Shown here: piece after piece, positions 33,653-42,574 of the stretch
Layout of the letters: each line of letters opens with the position of its first letter
Position numbering within the stretch: position 1 is the first letter of the stretch
DNA from: Endozoicomonas sp. NE40
GTDB taxonomy: Bacteria > Pseudomonadota > Gammaproteobacteria > Pseudomonadales > Endozoicomonadaceae
DNA: 64,000 nt
NCBI RefSeq assembly: GCF_040549045.1
Contig: NZ_JBEWTB010000002.1
Location: 1,395,501 to 1,459,500 of the forward strand
Direction: 5' to 3'
Made by a program: the position numbers and the translations under genes
Notes under the pieces: model-generated
What the model was told of the DNA's origin: nothing
The model's database searches: none
Seen by the model: only the letters and a program-made list of their open reading frames with translations

Positions 33653-34576
33653 TCAGTGTTTTCCTTGTGCAGTGCGCTTTTTAGCAGCTCTGACATTATC
33701 GAGTTGTTGGCAGAGAACTTCGGCACCTTTCAGGGCTCTGGGGGTTGGTCGGGCGATCAGGTCGCCGGGAATCGTAAACAGAAAACCATTTTTGACCGCG
33801 CTGATCTGCGAATACGGCTTCCAGCGGCGGTTAATATCATGGCTTTTCTGCACAATTTCCGAGCTGACGATAGCATCGGGATTTTTTGCCAGCACCGCTT
33901 CAATGCTCACCTTGGGAACTCTGGGGCGAGCACCGGCAAAAACATTCACACCACCACACAGCTCAATGGACTGACTGATAATCTGCCTACCATTGACCGT
34001 CATCAACGGGTTATCCCAGATTTCAAAAAACACAGTGACAGGCTCTGCCTGACTGAACTGTTTTCTGATCGATTCATAGTGCTGCCAGAAGGCATCGGCA
34101 CTCTTTTCAGCCACCGCTTCTGTCCCCATGATTTTCCCCATGCGTCGTATAACCGATGCAATGCCAGCAAAATCAACAGGATCAGCATAGAAAACATTCA
34201 GCCCGATTCTTTCCAGCTGTGTCGACAACCGTGAATCATTCCCTCCTGACCAGATCACCACCAGATCAGGCTTCTTTGCCAGAATCGCCTCAGCACTGGT
34301 GTTGGGATATCCCCCCACTTTAGGCAGAGCTTTTACAGCTTCGGGATAATTACTGTGATCATCAACGGCTATCACTTTTTCGCCACCACCAGCGGCATAC
34401 ACCAGCTCAGTGACACCCGGAGCCAGAGAGATAATGCGCTGTATGGGTTTAGCCGCGCACACCTGTCGATTCAGGTCATCCTGAGCACAGCGGGGCGACT
34501 TTGGCGAAGAGACCTGGTCGGTAAAACCCGTGGCAGAAAGAAGAGATAAAGTCAGAAAGAAAGCAATGCGTTTCAT
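33653..34576 (-). CDS. btuF: BtuF, periplasmic vitamin B12-binding protein
   Basis: A 307-residue ABC-transporter binding protein with signal peptide MKRIAFFLTLSLLSATGFTD and two lobes joined by a long helix: RIISLAPGVTELVYAAGGGEKVIAVDDHSNYP in lobe 1, and VFFEIWDNPLMTVNGRQIISQSIELCGGVNVFA in lobe 2, both typical of BtuF. It passes cobalamin to BtuCD, which is not in this window. It is the first gene after a cobalamin riboswitch; its AGGG ribosome site lies in a stem (34582-34608). Confidence 0.95.
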   Translation of the reverse strand: MKRIAFFLTLSLLSATGFTDQVSSPKSPRCAQDDLNRQVCAAKPIQRIISLAPGVTELVYAAGGGEKVIAVDDHSNYPEAVKALPKVGGYPNTSAEAILAKKPDLVVIWSGGNDSRLSTQLERIGLNVFYADPVDFAGIASVIRRMGKIMGTEAVAEKSADAFWQHYESIRKQFSQAEPVTVFFEIWDNPLMTVNGRQIISQSIELCGGVNVFAGARPRVPKVSIEAVLAKNPDAIVSSEIVQKSHDINRRWKPYSQISAVKNGFLFTIPGDLIARPTPRALKGAEVLCQQLDNVRAAKKRTAQGKH

Positions 34577-34581
34577 GACAT

Positions 34582-34608
34582 CCCTGAGGTTAATCGAAGT
34601 TCTCAGGG
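34582..34608 (-). promoter_or_regulatory. Stem that would sequester the btuF ribosome binding site
   Basis: CTCAGGG (34588-34582 on the minus strand, containing the AGGG Shine-Dalgarno bases of btuF, about 5 nt before the ATG) can pair with CCCTGAG (34608-34602). This is a candidate expression platform for translational control by the riboswitch about 180 nt upstream. Inference from base pairing only. Confidence 0.55.
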
Positions 34609-34783
34609 CGGCAGGCAGCCGTCAGACCAGTACGATCCGACAGAGAAGCAGATGTGTATTTAACAAATGCCTCTGGAGAGGAAATCCACAGATTTTCTCA
34701 ACCGCCAGGTAACCCGCCCGGTGTTTATAAACGGTAAACACGTCATTCATCAGTGTTGTTCCTCGTTTACTGGTTGTTTTGCA

Positions 34784-34925
34784 AAGGCAGGTTTCCTGGC
34801 TTCGGAGTCATAAAGTCTGGCTACCTTCCCAAACACAATGTTCAGTGGTGTATCACCAGACTCTCGTCCGTCACAGTTGCGGGTACAGCCGGGTTTAAAA
34901 CCCAGTTCCCTGAAAGCCTTCCGGC
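34784..34925 (-). ncRNA. Cobalamin riboswitch
   Basis: On the minus strand the conserved blocks occur in order: GGGAA near 34908, CCCGCAACTGTGACGG at about 34883-34868, CACCACTGAAC near 34848, GGGAAGGTAGCCAGAC near 34830, and the B12 box AGCCAGGAAACCTGCC at 34801-34786 (consensus AGYCMGRAGACCTGCC). It lies upstream of btuF-btuB and would repress them when adenosylcobalamin is plentiful. Between it and btuF (34577-34783) I see only the ribosome-site stem and a short CCTCT/AGAGG hairpin; no gene I can support. Confidence 0.92.
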
Positions 34926-35022
34926 TCTCCGTGCGCATAAGTAAATCTCAACCAAGTATGCGCAAAACCCTTACAAGGGCGCACATCATAACGGAACTAT
35001 CGTTTTGATGCACTGGGAAATT

Positions 35023-35610
35023 TTACAGCTTTTTCTTTGCCGAAGCTTGCCATAACACTTCGCCTTCATCCTTTCTGGCACAGTGGCGCGACAGCACATA
35101 CATAACATCTGACAAACGATTCAGATAGGTAAGAAGCGGCGCATTGATCTCCACACCAGACTCCTGAAGTCGTACGACAGACCGTTCTGCACGCCGGGCA
35201 ACGGTTCGAACCATATGACAATGACAGGCCGTTGTTCCGCCTCCGGGCAGGGTAAAATTGGTCAGCGGCGGTAAGGGGGCATTCAGTTCATCGATCAGAT
35301 CTTCCAGGTCTTTGGTGTGCTCTTCCTGAATCAGCTGATAGCCGGGCATCGCCAGTTCGCCACCCACATCAAACAGACTGTGCTGTATCTGCTCAATCCG
35401 CGATAACTGATCCGCTGTTACATCGCCGCCGGCTCTTAAGCTGTTTAACAACATCCCCATCCAGCTGTTCAGTTCATCCACTGTACCTATCGCTTCAAAC
35501 CGTGCGTCACTTTTGGACAACACCTGTCCATCGCCCAGCCTGCTGGTGCCTTTGTCGCCGGTGCGGGTATAAATCCGGGTTAAGCGGTAACCCTGTTTTT
35601 TTTCAGTCAT
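35023..35610 (-). CDS. PduO-type ATP:cob(I)alamin adenosyltransferase
   Basis: The enzyme converts cob(I)alamin to adenosylcobalamin. All family motifs are present in 195 residues: ATP-binding TRTGDKGTSRLGDG near the N-terminus, VDELNSWMGM, FTLPGGGTTACHCHMVRTVARRAERSV and LTYLNRLSDVMYVLSRHCARK. It lies upstream of, but outside, the riboswitch-controlled btuF-btuB unit, about 100 bp before the riboswitch on the same strand. Called CobA-type function by some annotations, but the fold is PduO. Confidence 0.95.
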   Translation of the reverse strand: MTEKKQGYRLTRIYTRTGDKGTSRLGDGQVLSKSDARFEAIGTVDELNSWMGMLLNSLRAGGDVTADQLSRIEQIQHSLFDVGGELAMPGYQLIQEEHTKDLEDLIDELNAPLPPLTNFTLPGGGTTACHCHMVRTVARRAERSVVRLQESGVEINAPLLTYLNRLSDVMYVLSRHCARKDEGEVLWQASAKKKL

Positions 35611-35784
35611 TGATAAGCCCCATCAGTAGCCTGTCAGATGAAATCATATTTTCTGGTTATTGTTCAGGCATTCTTTCCGCTATAACATTTTGTAGATATC
35701 AGAATTTTGGTGCTTCCACATAATAACCATAAAAAGCCGTGAGTGAATGAAACATTTTTTCACGGTAAAAACCGGTGCAACCCC

Positions 35785-37158
35785 ATGCTGAATCCCAGAA
35801 ACGTCAAGACTGTAGCCGATGCCAGACAGATCGTCGAAGAACGCAAACTGACCCATGTGAAAGTGGGCCTGTTTGATAATGACGGCATTATGCTGGGCAA
35901 ATACATGAGCAGGGAAAAGTTTTTTTCTTCTCTGGAAAAGGGTTTTTCCTTTTGCGATGTCATTCTGGGCTGGGACAGCAAAGACCAGCTGTACGACAAC
36001 GTTAAGTATACTGGCTGGCATACCGGATACCCCGATGCCCCCGTCAGAATCCTGCCGGAGTCCTGCCGTGAAATTCCCTTCGAAGACGGTATGTTGCTGT
36101 TTATGGGAGAGTTCAGCGACCAGGCTGAAGCCATTTGCCCCAGAGGCACGTTAAGAAGGGTTATCCAAAAGGCAGAATCACTGGGCTTTGAGGTTCAGGC
36201 TGCGCTGGAATATGAGTTTTTCCTGTTCAGGGAAACGCCGGATTCCGTCCGTGAAAAAGGTTTCCGTAATCTTCAGCCTTTTACCCCGGACTGGTTTGGT
36301 TACTCCATTCTGCGCAACTCCGTACACTCTGACCTGTATCAGCAGATTCTGTCTCTGTCCCAGACCATGGACTTCCCACTGGAAAGCGTTCATACCGAAA
36401 CCGGCCCCGGCGTTATTGAAGCAGCCATTGCTGTAGATTCTGCCATTCAGGCAGCTGACAAGGCTGCTCTGTTCAAAACCTTTATCAAGGTGCTGGCGCA
36501 AAAGAATGAACTCATGGCAACCTTTATGGCAAAATGGTCAGCGGATTACCCGGGCCAGAGTGGACACATACATCTGTCACTGCGCCATTCAGACGACAAT
36601 CGTTCAGCATTTTATGACTCAGCCCAAGAGCATGGAATCAGCCAGATCCAGAGACACTTTATCGCCGGGCAGCAGCGTCTGATGCCAGAGTTTCTCGCCA
36701 TGCTGGCTCCTACCGTAAACAGTTATACCCGAATTATTCCCGGTTTCTGGGCGCCTACCGATGCCACCTGGGGCATAGAGAACCGTACAACCGCACTGCG
36801 GGTGATACCCGGTTCTGACCAGTCCCAGCGTGTTGAATACCGACTTGGCTCTGCCGATGCCAACCCCTATCTGGCACTGGCTGCCGCTCTGGCTTCCGGT
36901 TTGCAGGGCATTATTAATGAGTGGGAGCCAGGTGACCCGGTGCGGGGCAATGCTTATGAGCAACAACACCCAAAGGAGCTTGCCCTGCCTGCTACGTTAT
37001 GGGAGGCAGCACAGCGATTTAAACAGTCTGAATCTGCGCGATCCATGCTGGGGAACGATTTCGTAGAGCATTACGCCGCCTCCCGGGAGTGGGAAGAGAG
37101 AGAGTTCAGAAAACACATCACTGACTGGGAGATGGATCGCTACTTCGAAATCATTTAA
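35785..37158 (+). CDS. Glutamine synthetase family protein (gamma-glutamyl-amine ligase, PuuA-like)
   Basis: The protein has the glutamine synthetase beta-grasp and catalytic domains: VKVGLFDNDGIMLGKYMS, EYEFFLFRETP, TETGPGVIEAAI, NSYTRIIPGFWAPTDATWGIENRT and RVEYRLGSADANPYLALAA. Like PuuA and IpuC it lacks the glutamine synthetase adenylylation tyrosine region and lies next to dehydrogenases, so it probably glutamylates an amine rather than ammonia. ATG 35785 (MLNPRNVKTVADA) is preferred; a GTG at 35743 is in frame. First gene of a four-gene unit; the substrate is unknown. Confidence 0.88.
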   Translation: MLNPRNVKTVADARQIVEERKLTHVKVGLFDNDGIMLGKYMSREKFFSSLEKGFSFCDVILGWDSKDQLYDNVKYTGWHTGYPDAPVRILPESCREIPFEDGMLLFMGEFSDQAEAICPRGTLRRVIQKAESLGFEVQAALEYEFFLFRETPDSVREKGFRNLQPFTPDWFGYSILRNSVHSDLYQQILSLSQTMDFPLESVHTETGPGVIEAAIAVDSAIQAADKAALFKTFIKVLAQKNELMATFMAKWSADYPGQSGHIHLSLRHSDDNRSAFYDSAQEHGISQIQRHFIAGQQRLMPEFLAMLAPTVNSYTRIIPGFWAPTDATWGIENRTTALRVIPGSDQSQRVEYRLGSADANPYLALAAALASGLQGIINEWEPGDPVRGNAYEQQHPKELALPATLWEAAQRFKQSESARSMLGNDFVEHYAASREWEEREFRKHITDWEMDRYFEII

Positions 37159-37176
37159 CCCAACCGTGGATGCACT

Positions 37177-38568
37177 ATGACAAAGGTTCAACATACGATC
37201 TCCCCTATTGACGGCTCAGTGTATGTCGAGCGGGAACTGGCTAACAGGAAACAGATTGATAAGGCTCTGCTCAAAGCAGAAGAAGCACAGGTCTTATGGA
37301 AGCAGACATCGCTTTCTACACGACAGTCTATTTGTAATAAAGCCATCGGGGCTTTTGTCCGTCAGAAAAACGACATTGCTCATGAAATCTGCTGGCAGAT
37401 GGGACGACCCATTAAGTTTGCAGCCGGGGAAGTAGATGGTTTTGAAGAGCGAGCCCGGTTTATGATGACGGCAGCCGAACAGGCTTTGCAGCCTTTAGAG
37501 CTACCAGAAAAAAACGGCTTTACCCGCTATATAAAAAAAGAACCTCTTGGCGTTGTCGTAGTCATTGCTCCCTGGAATTACCCGCTGCTGACCGCTGTTA
37601 ACAGTATTCTGCCCGCACTGATGGCTGGCAATGGGGTACTGCTCAAACATTCCGCGCAAACGCCACTCTGTGCCGAGCGGATGGTTGCCGCTTTTGCAGA
37701 GGCGGGTCTGCCTGACGGGTTATTTCAATACCTGCATCTGTCCCATGAAGATACGGAATACCTGATTCAGTCGGACACCGTTCAACACATTGCATTCACC
37801 GGTTCCGTATCAGCCGGAAGTCATATCGAAAAAACTTCAGCAGGACGGTTTATCGGTGTCGGGCTGGAACTGGGTGGCAAAGACCCGGCTTATATCCGTG
37901 CCGATGCTGATCTTGAAGCGGCCACAGAAACCGTTATTGATGGCGCTTTTTTCAATTCTGGTCAATCCTGCTGTGGTATTGAACGTATTTACGTCCATGA
38001 ACGTGTGTTTGATGCTTTTATTGCCAGAGCGGTTGCGCTGATCAAGGCTTACCGGTTGGGTCGTCCGGATGATCCTGAAACAACACTGGGGCCTATGGTT
38101 CGCACCAGCGCTGCGGAGTTTGTTCGTGAACAGGTGAATGAAGCCGTACAACAGGGGGCTATAGCCCATATTGATCCGGATCTGTTCCCCATGAACAAAA
38201 CAGGAACACCTTATATGGCACCACAGCTGCTTACCGGGGTTGACCATACTATGAGAATAATGACGGAAGAAAGTTTTGGCCCCGTGGTTGGCGTACAGAA
38301 AGTGTCGTCTGATGAAGAAGCCATTGCGTTAATGAACGACAGTGAGTTTGGCCTTACAGCATCTGTTTTTACCTCTGATATTAATCAGGGGATCGCTCTG
38401 GGAGAGTTGATAGAAACAGGGACTTTCTTTATCAACCGTTGCGACTATCTGGACCCGGCACTGGCATGGACAGGCATAAAGAACTCCGGACGTGGCTGCA
38501 CACTGTCATCCTTAGGTTATGACGCCCTGACCAGGCCTAAATCGTTCCATATAAAACACGCTTTATAA
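37177..38568 (+). CDS. NAD(P)-dependent aldehyde dehydrogenase
   Basis: A 463-residue aldehyde dehydrogenase. Seen: VVVIAPWNYPLLTAVNSILPALMAGN (cofactor entry), IAFTGSVSAG, catalytic Glu in LELGGKDPAYI, catalytic Cys in FFNSGQSCCGIERIYVHE, and EESFGPVVGV near the C-terminus. It starts 18 bp after the glutamine-synthetase-like gene. In the proposed route it would oxidise a gamma-glutamylated aldehyde to the acid. Confidence 0.93.
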   Translation: MTKVQHTISPIDGSVYVERELANRKQIDKALLKAEEAQVLWKQTSLSTRQSICNKAIGAFVRQKNDIAHEICWQMGRPIKFAAGEVDGFEERARFMMTAAEQALQPLELPEKNGFTRYIKKEPLGVVVVIAPWNYPLLTAVNSILPALMAGNGVLLKHSAQTPLCAERMVAAFAEAGLPDGLFQYLHLSHEDTEYLIQSDTVQHIAFTGSVSAGSHIEKTSAGRFIGVGLELGGKDPAYIRADADLEAATETVIDGAFFNSGQSCCGIERIYVHERVFDAFIARAVALIKAYRLGRPDDPETTLGPMVRTSAAEFVREQVNEAVQQGAIAHIDPDLFPMNKTGTPYMAPQLLTGVDHTMRIMTEESFGPVVGVQKVSSDEEAIALMNDSEFGLTASVFTSDINQGIALGELIETGTFFINRCDYLDPALAWTGIKNSGRGCTLSSLGYDALTRPKSFHIKHAL

Positions 38569-38590
38569 CCCTTGCTGACGCGAGTATTGC

Positions 38591-39763
38591 ATGATGGATT
38601 TTGAACAGTATACCGCCAACTGGCATTACCCAACCGCAGTCCGGGCAGGGGTGGGTCGCATCCGGGAGCTGCCTGACACCTGTCGTGAAGCAGGCATAAC
38701 GAATCCTCTGATTATTACAGACTCCGGACTGGTAAACCTGCCGTTTCTGAAAAATGCTGCGGAACATTGCAGAACAGAGTTGGCAGGATGCTCGGTTTTC
38801 TCTGCCATTAAAGCCAATCCTACCGGCGAAAACATTGATGCGGGCGTTGCTGCCTACCAGAAAAACAACCATGACGGGGTTATCGCCTTTGGGGGCGGTT
38901 CGGCACTGGATGCAGGCAAAGCCGTCGCTTTGATGGTGGGGCAGGATCGTCCTTTATGGGATTTTGAAGATGTCGGAGATAATTATCTGCGTGCCAACAC
39001 GGCCACAATGGCACCGGTTATTGCAGTACCAACAACAGCGGGGACAGGCTCCGAAGTAGGGCGGGCCTCTGTGATCACCCACCAGCAGGATCAGGTCAAG
39101 AAGATAATTTTCCACCCCAATATGCTACCGGCGACGGTTATTCTGGACCCGGAATTAACCTGTGGTCTGCCAGCCGCTATTACCGCCGCAACCGGTATTG
39201 ATGCCCTCTCCCACAACCTTGAAGCGTTTTGTTCACCGTCTTATCACCCAATGGCAAAAGGCATTGCGGTCGAAGGCATTCGCCTTATTAAAGATTTCCT
39301 GCCGGTCGCTGTCAGCCATGGTGACGATATTGAAGCGCGTACCCAGATGCTGGTTGCGTCAACAATGGGAGCAACGGCTTTCCAGAAAGGATTAGGTGCC
39401 ATGCACGCTCTCGCTCATCCTCTGGGTGCCATTTATGATGCTCACCATGGTTTATTGAATGCTATTCTGATGCCCTATGTTCTCAAGGCAAACGAGTCCG
39501 TTATCAGCGATGATATTGCTCGCTTAAGCCGCTACCTGGACCTGCCAGCACCAGACTTTTCAGCCTTTTTTGAATGGGTTATAACCCTTCGCCAGCAGTG
39601 CAATATTCCTCACCGTCTGGCAGAGATTGGTATAGACGACACCCTTAGCGAGAGAGTTGGAAAAATGGCTTTTGAAGACCCCTCCGCCGGAACCAACCCC
39701 ATTACTTTTTCCGCTACGGACTACCAGACAATTTTTGCAGCCGCCATACAGGGGGACATTTGA
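38591..39763 (+). CDS. Iron-containing alcohol dehydrogenase
   Basis: A 390-residue group III alcohol dehydrogenase with the NAD-binding loop GGGSALDAGKAVALM, VPTTAGTGSEVG, and the metal-ligand segments GIDALSHNLEAFCSPSYHP and GAMHALAHPLGAIYDAHHGLLNAI. The ATG ATG start gives MMDFEQYTANWHYPT. It is 22 bp after the aldehyde dehydrogenase and its stop overlaps the next start (TGATG). In this operon it would oxidise an alcohol to the aldehyde used by the preceding enzyme. Confidence 0.93.
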   Translation: MMDFEQYTANWHYPTAVRAGVGRIRELPDTCREAGITNPLIITDSGLVNLPFLKNAAEHCRTELAGCSVFSAIKANPTGENIDAGVAAYQKNNHDGVIAFGGGSALDAGKAVALMVGQDRPLWDFEDVGDNYLRANTATMAPVIAVPTTAGTGSEVGRASVITHQQDQVKKIIFHPNMLPATVILDPELTCGLPAAITAATGIDALSHNLEAFCSPSYHPMAKGIAVEGIRLIKDFLPVAVSHGDDIEARTQMLVASTMGATAFQKGLGAMHALAHPLGAIYDAHHGLLNAILMPYVLKANESVISDDIARLSRYLDLPAPDFSAFFEWVITLRQQCNIPHRLAEIGIDDTLSERVGKMAFEDPSAGTNPITFSATDYQTIFAAAIQGDI

Positions 39764-40467
39764 TGAATATTGGCCTGCTGCTATGCGATGATGTGCAGAC
39801 TCAGTTTCAACCAGAACACGGCAATTACCCCGATATGTTTCAAGCCTTGCTTGAGCAACATGACCCGACTCTGCAAATCACCACTTATCGTGCGCTTGAC
39901 GGGCAACTCCCTGAAAATACAAATGACTGCGATGGCTGGGTCATCTCTGGCAGCCGCCATAGTGTTAACGACCCTTTCCCATGGATTTCAGCCCTGGAAG
40001 CCTTTGTAAAACAACTCTACATTGACAGGCAAAAAACAGTGGGCATCTGTTTTGGGCATCAACTGATGGCGAAAGTACTTGGTGGAAGAGTCGCCGAATC
40101 GGACAAAGGCTGGGGAATTGGCGTATCTGTGAATACGTTGACAGAACATCATGACTGGATGCAGCCGTCGCTCAATTCGCTGAATGCGCTGGTCAGTCAT
40201 AAAGAGCAGATAGAACATTTACCCGAAACCGCCACTATTATTGCAACCAGTGACTTCTGTCCCTATTACATGGTGACGTACTGTGACCATTTTCTAAGTA
40301 TTCAGGGACACCCTGAATTCACTAAAGCCTATATGGAGGCATTAATTCACAGCCGGGAAAAAGTGATACCCCATTCCAGAATCATTGAGGGTATGCAATC
40401 CATTAAACAACCTGTCGACAGTTCTGTTATTGGGCAGTGGTTACTGAATTATCTGGGTGGATCGTAA
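39763..40467 (+). CDS. Class I glutamine amidotransferase-like hydrolase
   Basis: A 234-residue GATase1 domain with nucleophile Cys in VGICFGHQLMAKVLGG, and the His of IQGHPEFTK, plus a likely Glu following. It is the GuaA-like single-domain type, not the PuuD family in the strict sense. In the operon it would hydrolyse the gamma-glutamyl bond at the end, releasing glutamate and the amino acid. The ATG at 39763 overlaps the dehydrogenase stop. Confidence 0.88.
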   Translation: MNIGLLLCDDVQTQFQPEHGNYPDMFQALLEQHDPTLQITTYRALDGQLPENTNDCDGWVISGSRHSVNDPFPWISALEAFVKQLYIDRQKTVGICFGHQLMAKVLGGRVAESDKGWGIGVSVNTLTEHHDWMQPSLNSLNALVSHKEQIEHLPETATIIATSDFCPYYMVTYCDHFLSIQGHPEFTKAYMEALIHSREKVIPHSRIIEGMQSIKQPVDSSVIGQWLLNYLGGS

Positions 40468-40534
40468 TAACGGATTAACAATCTGTTATTATTTCTGGTT
40501 TTTAACCACCTGGACAAGGCACAACAACACGGGC

Positions 40535-41854
40535 ATGAACCGCTTTATCTACTCTGCACTGCTCTATCTGGCGACTCCTCTGGTTATGCTGCGGATGCTT
40601 GTTCGCGCCCGCAAAGCACCGGCCTACCGCAAACGCTGGGGGGAGCGGTTTGGGTTTTTCCCCACCCTGCCACAGGACAAACCGGTTATCTGGGTACACT
40701 CGGTGTCGGTCGGGGAAACCATTGCCAGTGCGCCCATGGTCAGGGAGCTGCTGGAACGTTATCCGGAACATCGTATTCTGGTCACCACCATGACTCCTAC
40801 CGGCTCGGATCGCGTTAAAGCGCTCTATGGCAACCTGTTGGGCAACCGGGTCAGGCACATTTACTGCCCTTATGATTTGCCTGATGCGCAAAACCGGTTT
40901 CTGAATAAAATAAAGCCAGAGCTGGCACTGATTATTGACACGGAACTCTGGCCCAACACCATTGCAGCCTGCCACAAAAGGGGCATTCCAGTCATTATTG
41001 TCAACGCCCGCCTGTCTGAACGGTCTGCCCGGGGCTATGCCCGTATGAAAGGGCTGGTCAGCACTATGCTGAAACAGATCCCCATGGTCGCCTGCCAGAG
41101 CAAAGACGACGGTGAACGCTTTATTCGTTTAGGACTGCCACAACAACAACTGACCATTACCGGCAGTGTAAAGTTTGATCTGTCCATCAGCCCTGAAATA
41201 GTAGAACAGGGCAAGCATTTAAAAAGCACATGGAAAGAAGGGTTAGGCCGACCTCCTGTTGTCATCACCGCAGCCAGCACCCATGAAGGTGAAGACCAGC
41301 AGATTCTTGATGCCTTCAACAGCCTGCGGGAACAACACGACAACTTACTACTGGTTCTGGTACCAAGGCATCCGGAACGCTTTGACGCTGTCAATGAGCT
41401 GGTAAAAAATAGCCGGTGTAACGTTGTCCGACACAGCGAAAACCAGCCCCTGACACCGTCCACCAGCGTTGTACTGGGTGATACCATGGGCGAAATGATG
41501 ACGTTCTTTGCCGCATCCGACATCGCTTTTGTGGGCGGTTCATTGATTGAACGCGGAGGCCATAATATGCTGGAGCCCGCCGTACTGGGTCTTCCTGTAT
41601 TGTCCGGCCGGCACGTGTTTAACTTTCAGGACATCAGCGACTCCCTGGTCAGGGCTGGCGGCATGCAGCTGGTTGACTCGCCGCAACAGTTGGCTGAAGC
41701 CATTGCCAGACTCATTACCGACAAACCACACTATAAGGAAATGAGCCAGAACGCCGCCCACTTTGTCGCCTCTAACCGTGGCGCACTGGAAAAAACACTG
41801 AATCTGATTAATCATCAACTTCCTGCCAGTGACGTTTCGGATAACATCGATTAA
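40535..41854 (+). CDS. waaA: WaaA (KdtA), Kdo transferase
   Basis: WaaA adds Kdo residues to lipid IVA in LPS synthesis at the inner membrane. The protein has an N-terminal anchor (MNRFIYSALLYLATPLVMLR), the HSVSVGET segment with the general-base Glu, VTTMTPTGSDR, and the C-terminal glycosyltransferase-B region GGSLIERGGHNMLEPAVLGLPVLSG. I start it at ATG 40535; an upstream in-frame ATG at 40457 would overlap the amidotransferase gene and add an atypical leader. Its stop overlaps nth by one base. Confidence 0.96.
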   Translation: MNRFIYSALLYLATPLVMLRMLVRARKAPAYRKRWGERFGFFPTLPQDKPVIWVHSVSVGETIASAPMVRELLERYPEHRILVTTMTPTGSDRVKALYGNLLGNRVRHIYCPYDLPDAQNRFLNKIKPELALIIDTELWPNTIAACHKRGIPVIIVNARLSERSARGYARMKGLVSTMLKQIPMVACQSKDDGERFIRLGLPQQQLTITGSVKFDLSISPEIVEQGKHLKSTWKEGLGRPPVVITAASTHEGEDQQILDAFNSLREQHDNLLLVLVPRHPERFDAVNELVKNSRCNVVRHSENQPLTPSTSVVLGDTMGEMMTFFAASDIAFVGGSLIERGGHNMLEPAVLGLPVLSGRHVFNFQDISDSLVRAGGMQLVDSPQQLAEAIARLITDKPHYKEMSQNAAHFVASNRGALEKTLNLINHQLPASDVSDNID

Positions 41855-42489
41855 TGAATAAACAAAAACGTACCGAAATTTTTAACCGTTTAAGGGATCA
41901 GAACCCGAACCCGACTACGGAACTGAACTACAGCTCGTCTTTTGAGTTGCTGATAGCCGTTATCTTGTCCGCCCAGGCCACCGACGTAGGGGTAAACAAG
42001 GCGACCGATAAACTCTACCCGGTAGCCAATACACCGCAGGCGATTCTGGATCTTGGGCTGGAGGGTTTGAAAAGCTATGTAAAAACCATTGGCCTGTATA
42101 ACGCCAAAGCAGAAAACATTATCAAGACCTGTGAGATGCTGCTGACATTGCACAATGGTGAAGTTCCCGATAACCGCGAAGCTCTGGAAGCCCTGCCCGG
42201 CGTTGGCAGAAAAACCGCCAATGTAGTCCTCAACACCGCATTCGGACAACCGGCCATGGCGGTGGATACCCATATTTTCCGGGTATCCAACCGTACCGGC
42301 ATTGCTCCCGGAAAAAACGTACTGGAGGTTGAAAAGCGACTGCTGAGGCTGGTTCCAAAAGAGTTTCTGGTGGACGCCCACCACTGGCTGATCCTTCACG
42401 GTCGTTATGTCTGCAAAGCCCGAAAGCCTCAATGCGGCAGCTGTATTATTGAAGACCTCTGCGAATTCAAACAAAAAACATCCGATTAA
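41854..42489 (+). CDS. nth: Endonuclease III
   Basis: A base-excision repair glycosylase/AP lyase for oxidised pyrimidines. The 211-residue protein has the helix-hairpin-helix ALPGVGRKTANVVLNTAFG with catalytic Lys, the catalytic Asp of VDTHIFRVSNR and the 4Fe-4S cluster C-X6-C-X2-C-X5-C (CKARKPQCGSCIIEDLC). Its start overlaps the waaA stop by one base, so it is cotranscribed. Confidence 0.98.
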   Translation: MNKQKRTEIFNRLRDQNPNPTTELNYSSSFELLIAVILSAQATDVGVNKATDKLYPVANTPQAILDLGLEGLKSYVKTIGLYNAKAENIIKTCEMLLTLHNGEVPDNREALEALPGVGRKTANVVLNTAFGQPAMAVDTHIFRVSNRTGIAPGKNVLEVEKRLLRLVPKEFLVDAHHWLILHGRYVCKARKPQCGSCIIEDLCEFKQKTSD

Positions 42490-42574
42490 GTGCTTGCTAA
42501 GTAGTATCCACAATAAAACATGGAACCAGTGCTACAATCGACGTTTAATAAATCATAAAGACTGAAGAACCTGC

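Noticed and set aside
34750..34938. 62-codon frame in the B12 region
   Set aside because: It overlaps the riboswitch; the bases are explained by conserved RNA blocks, not coding.
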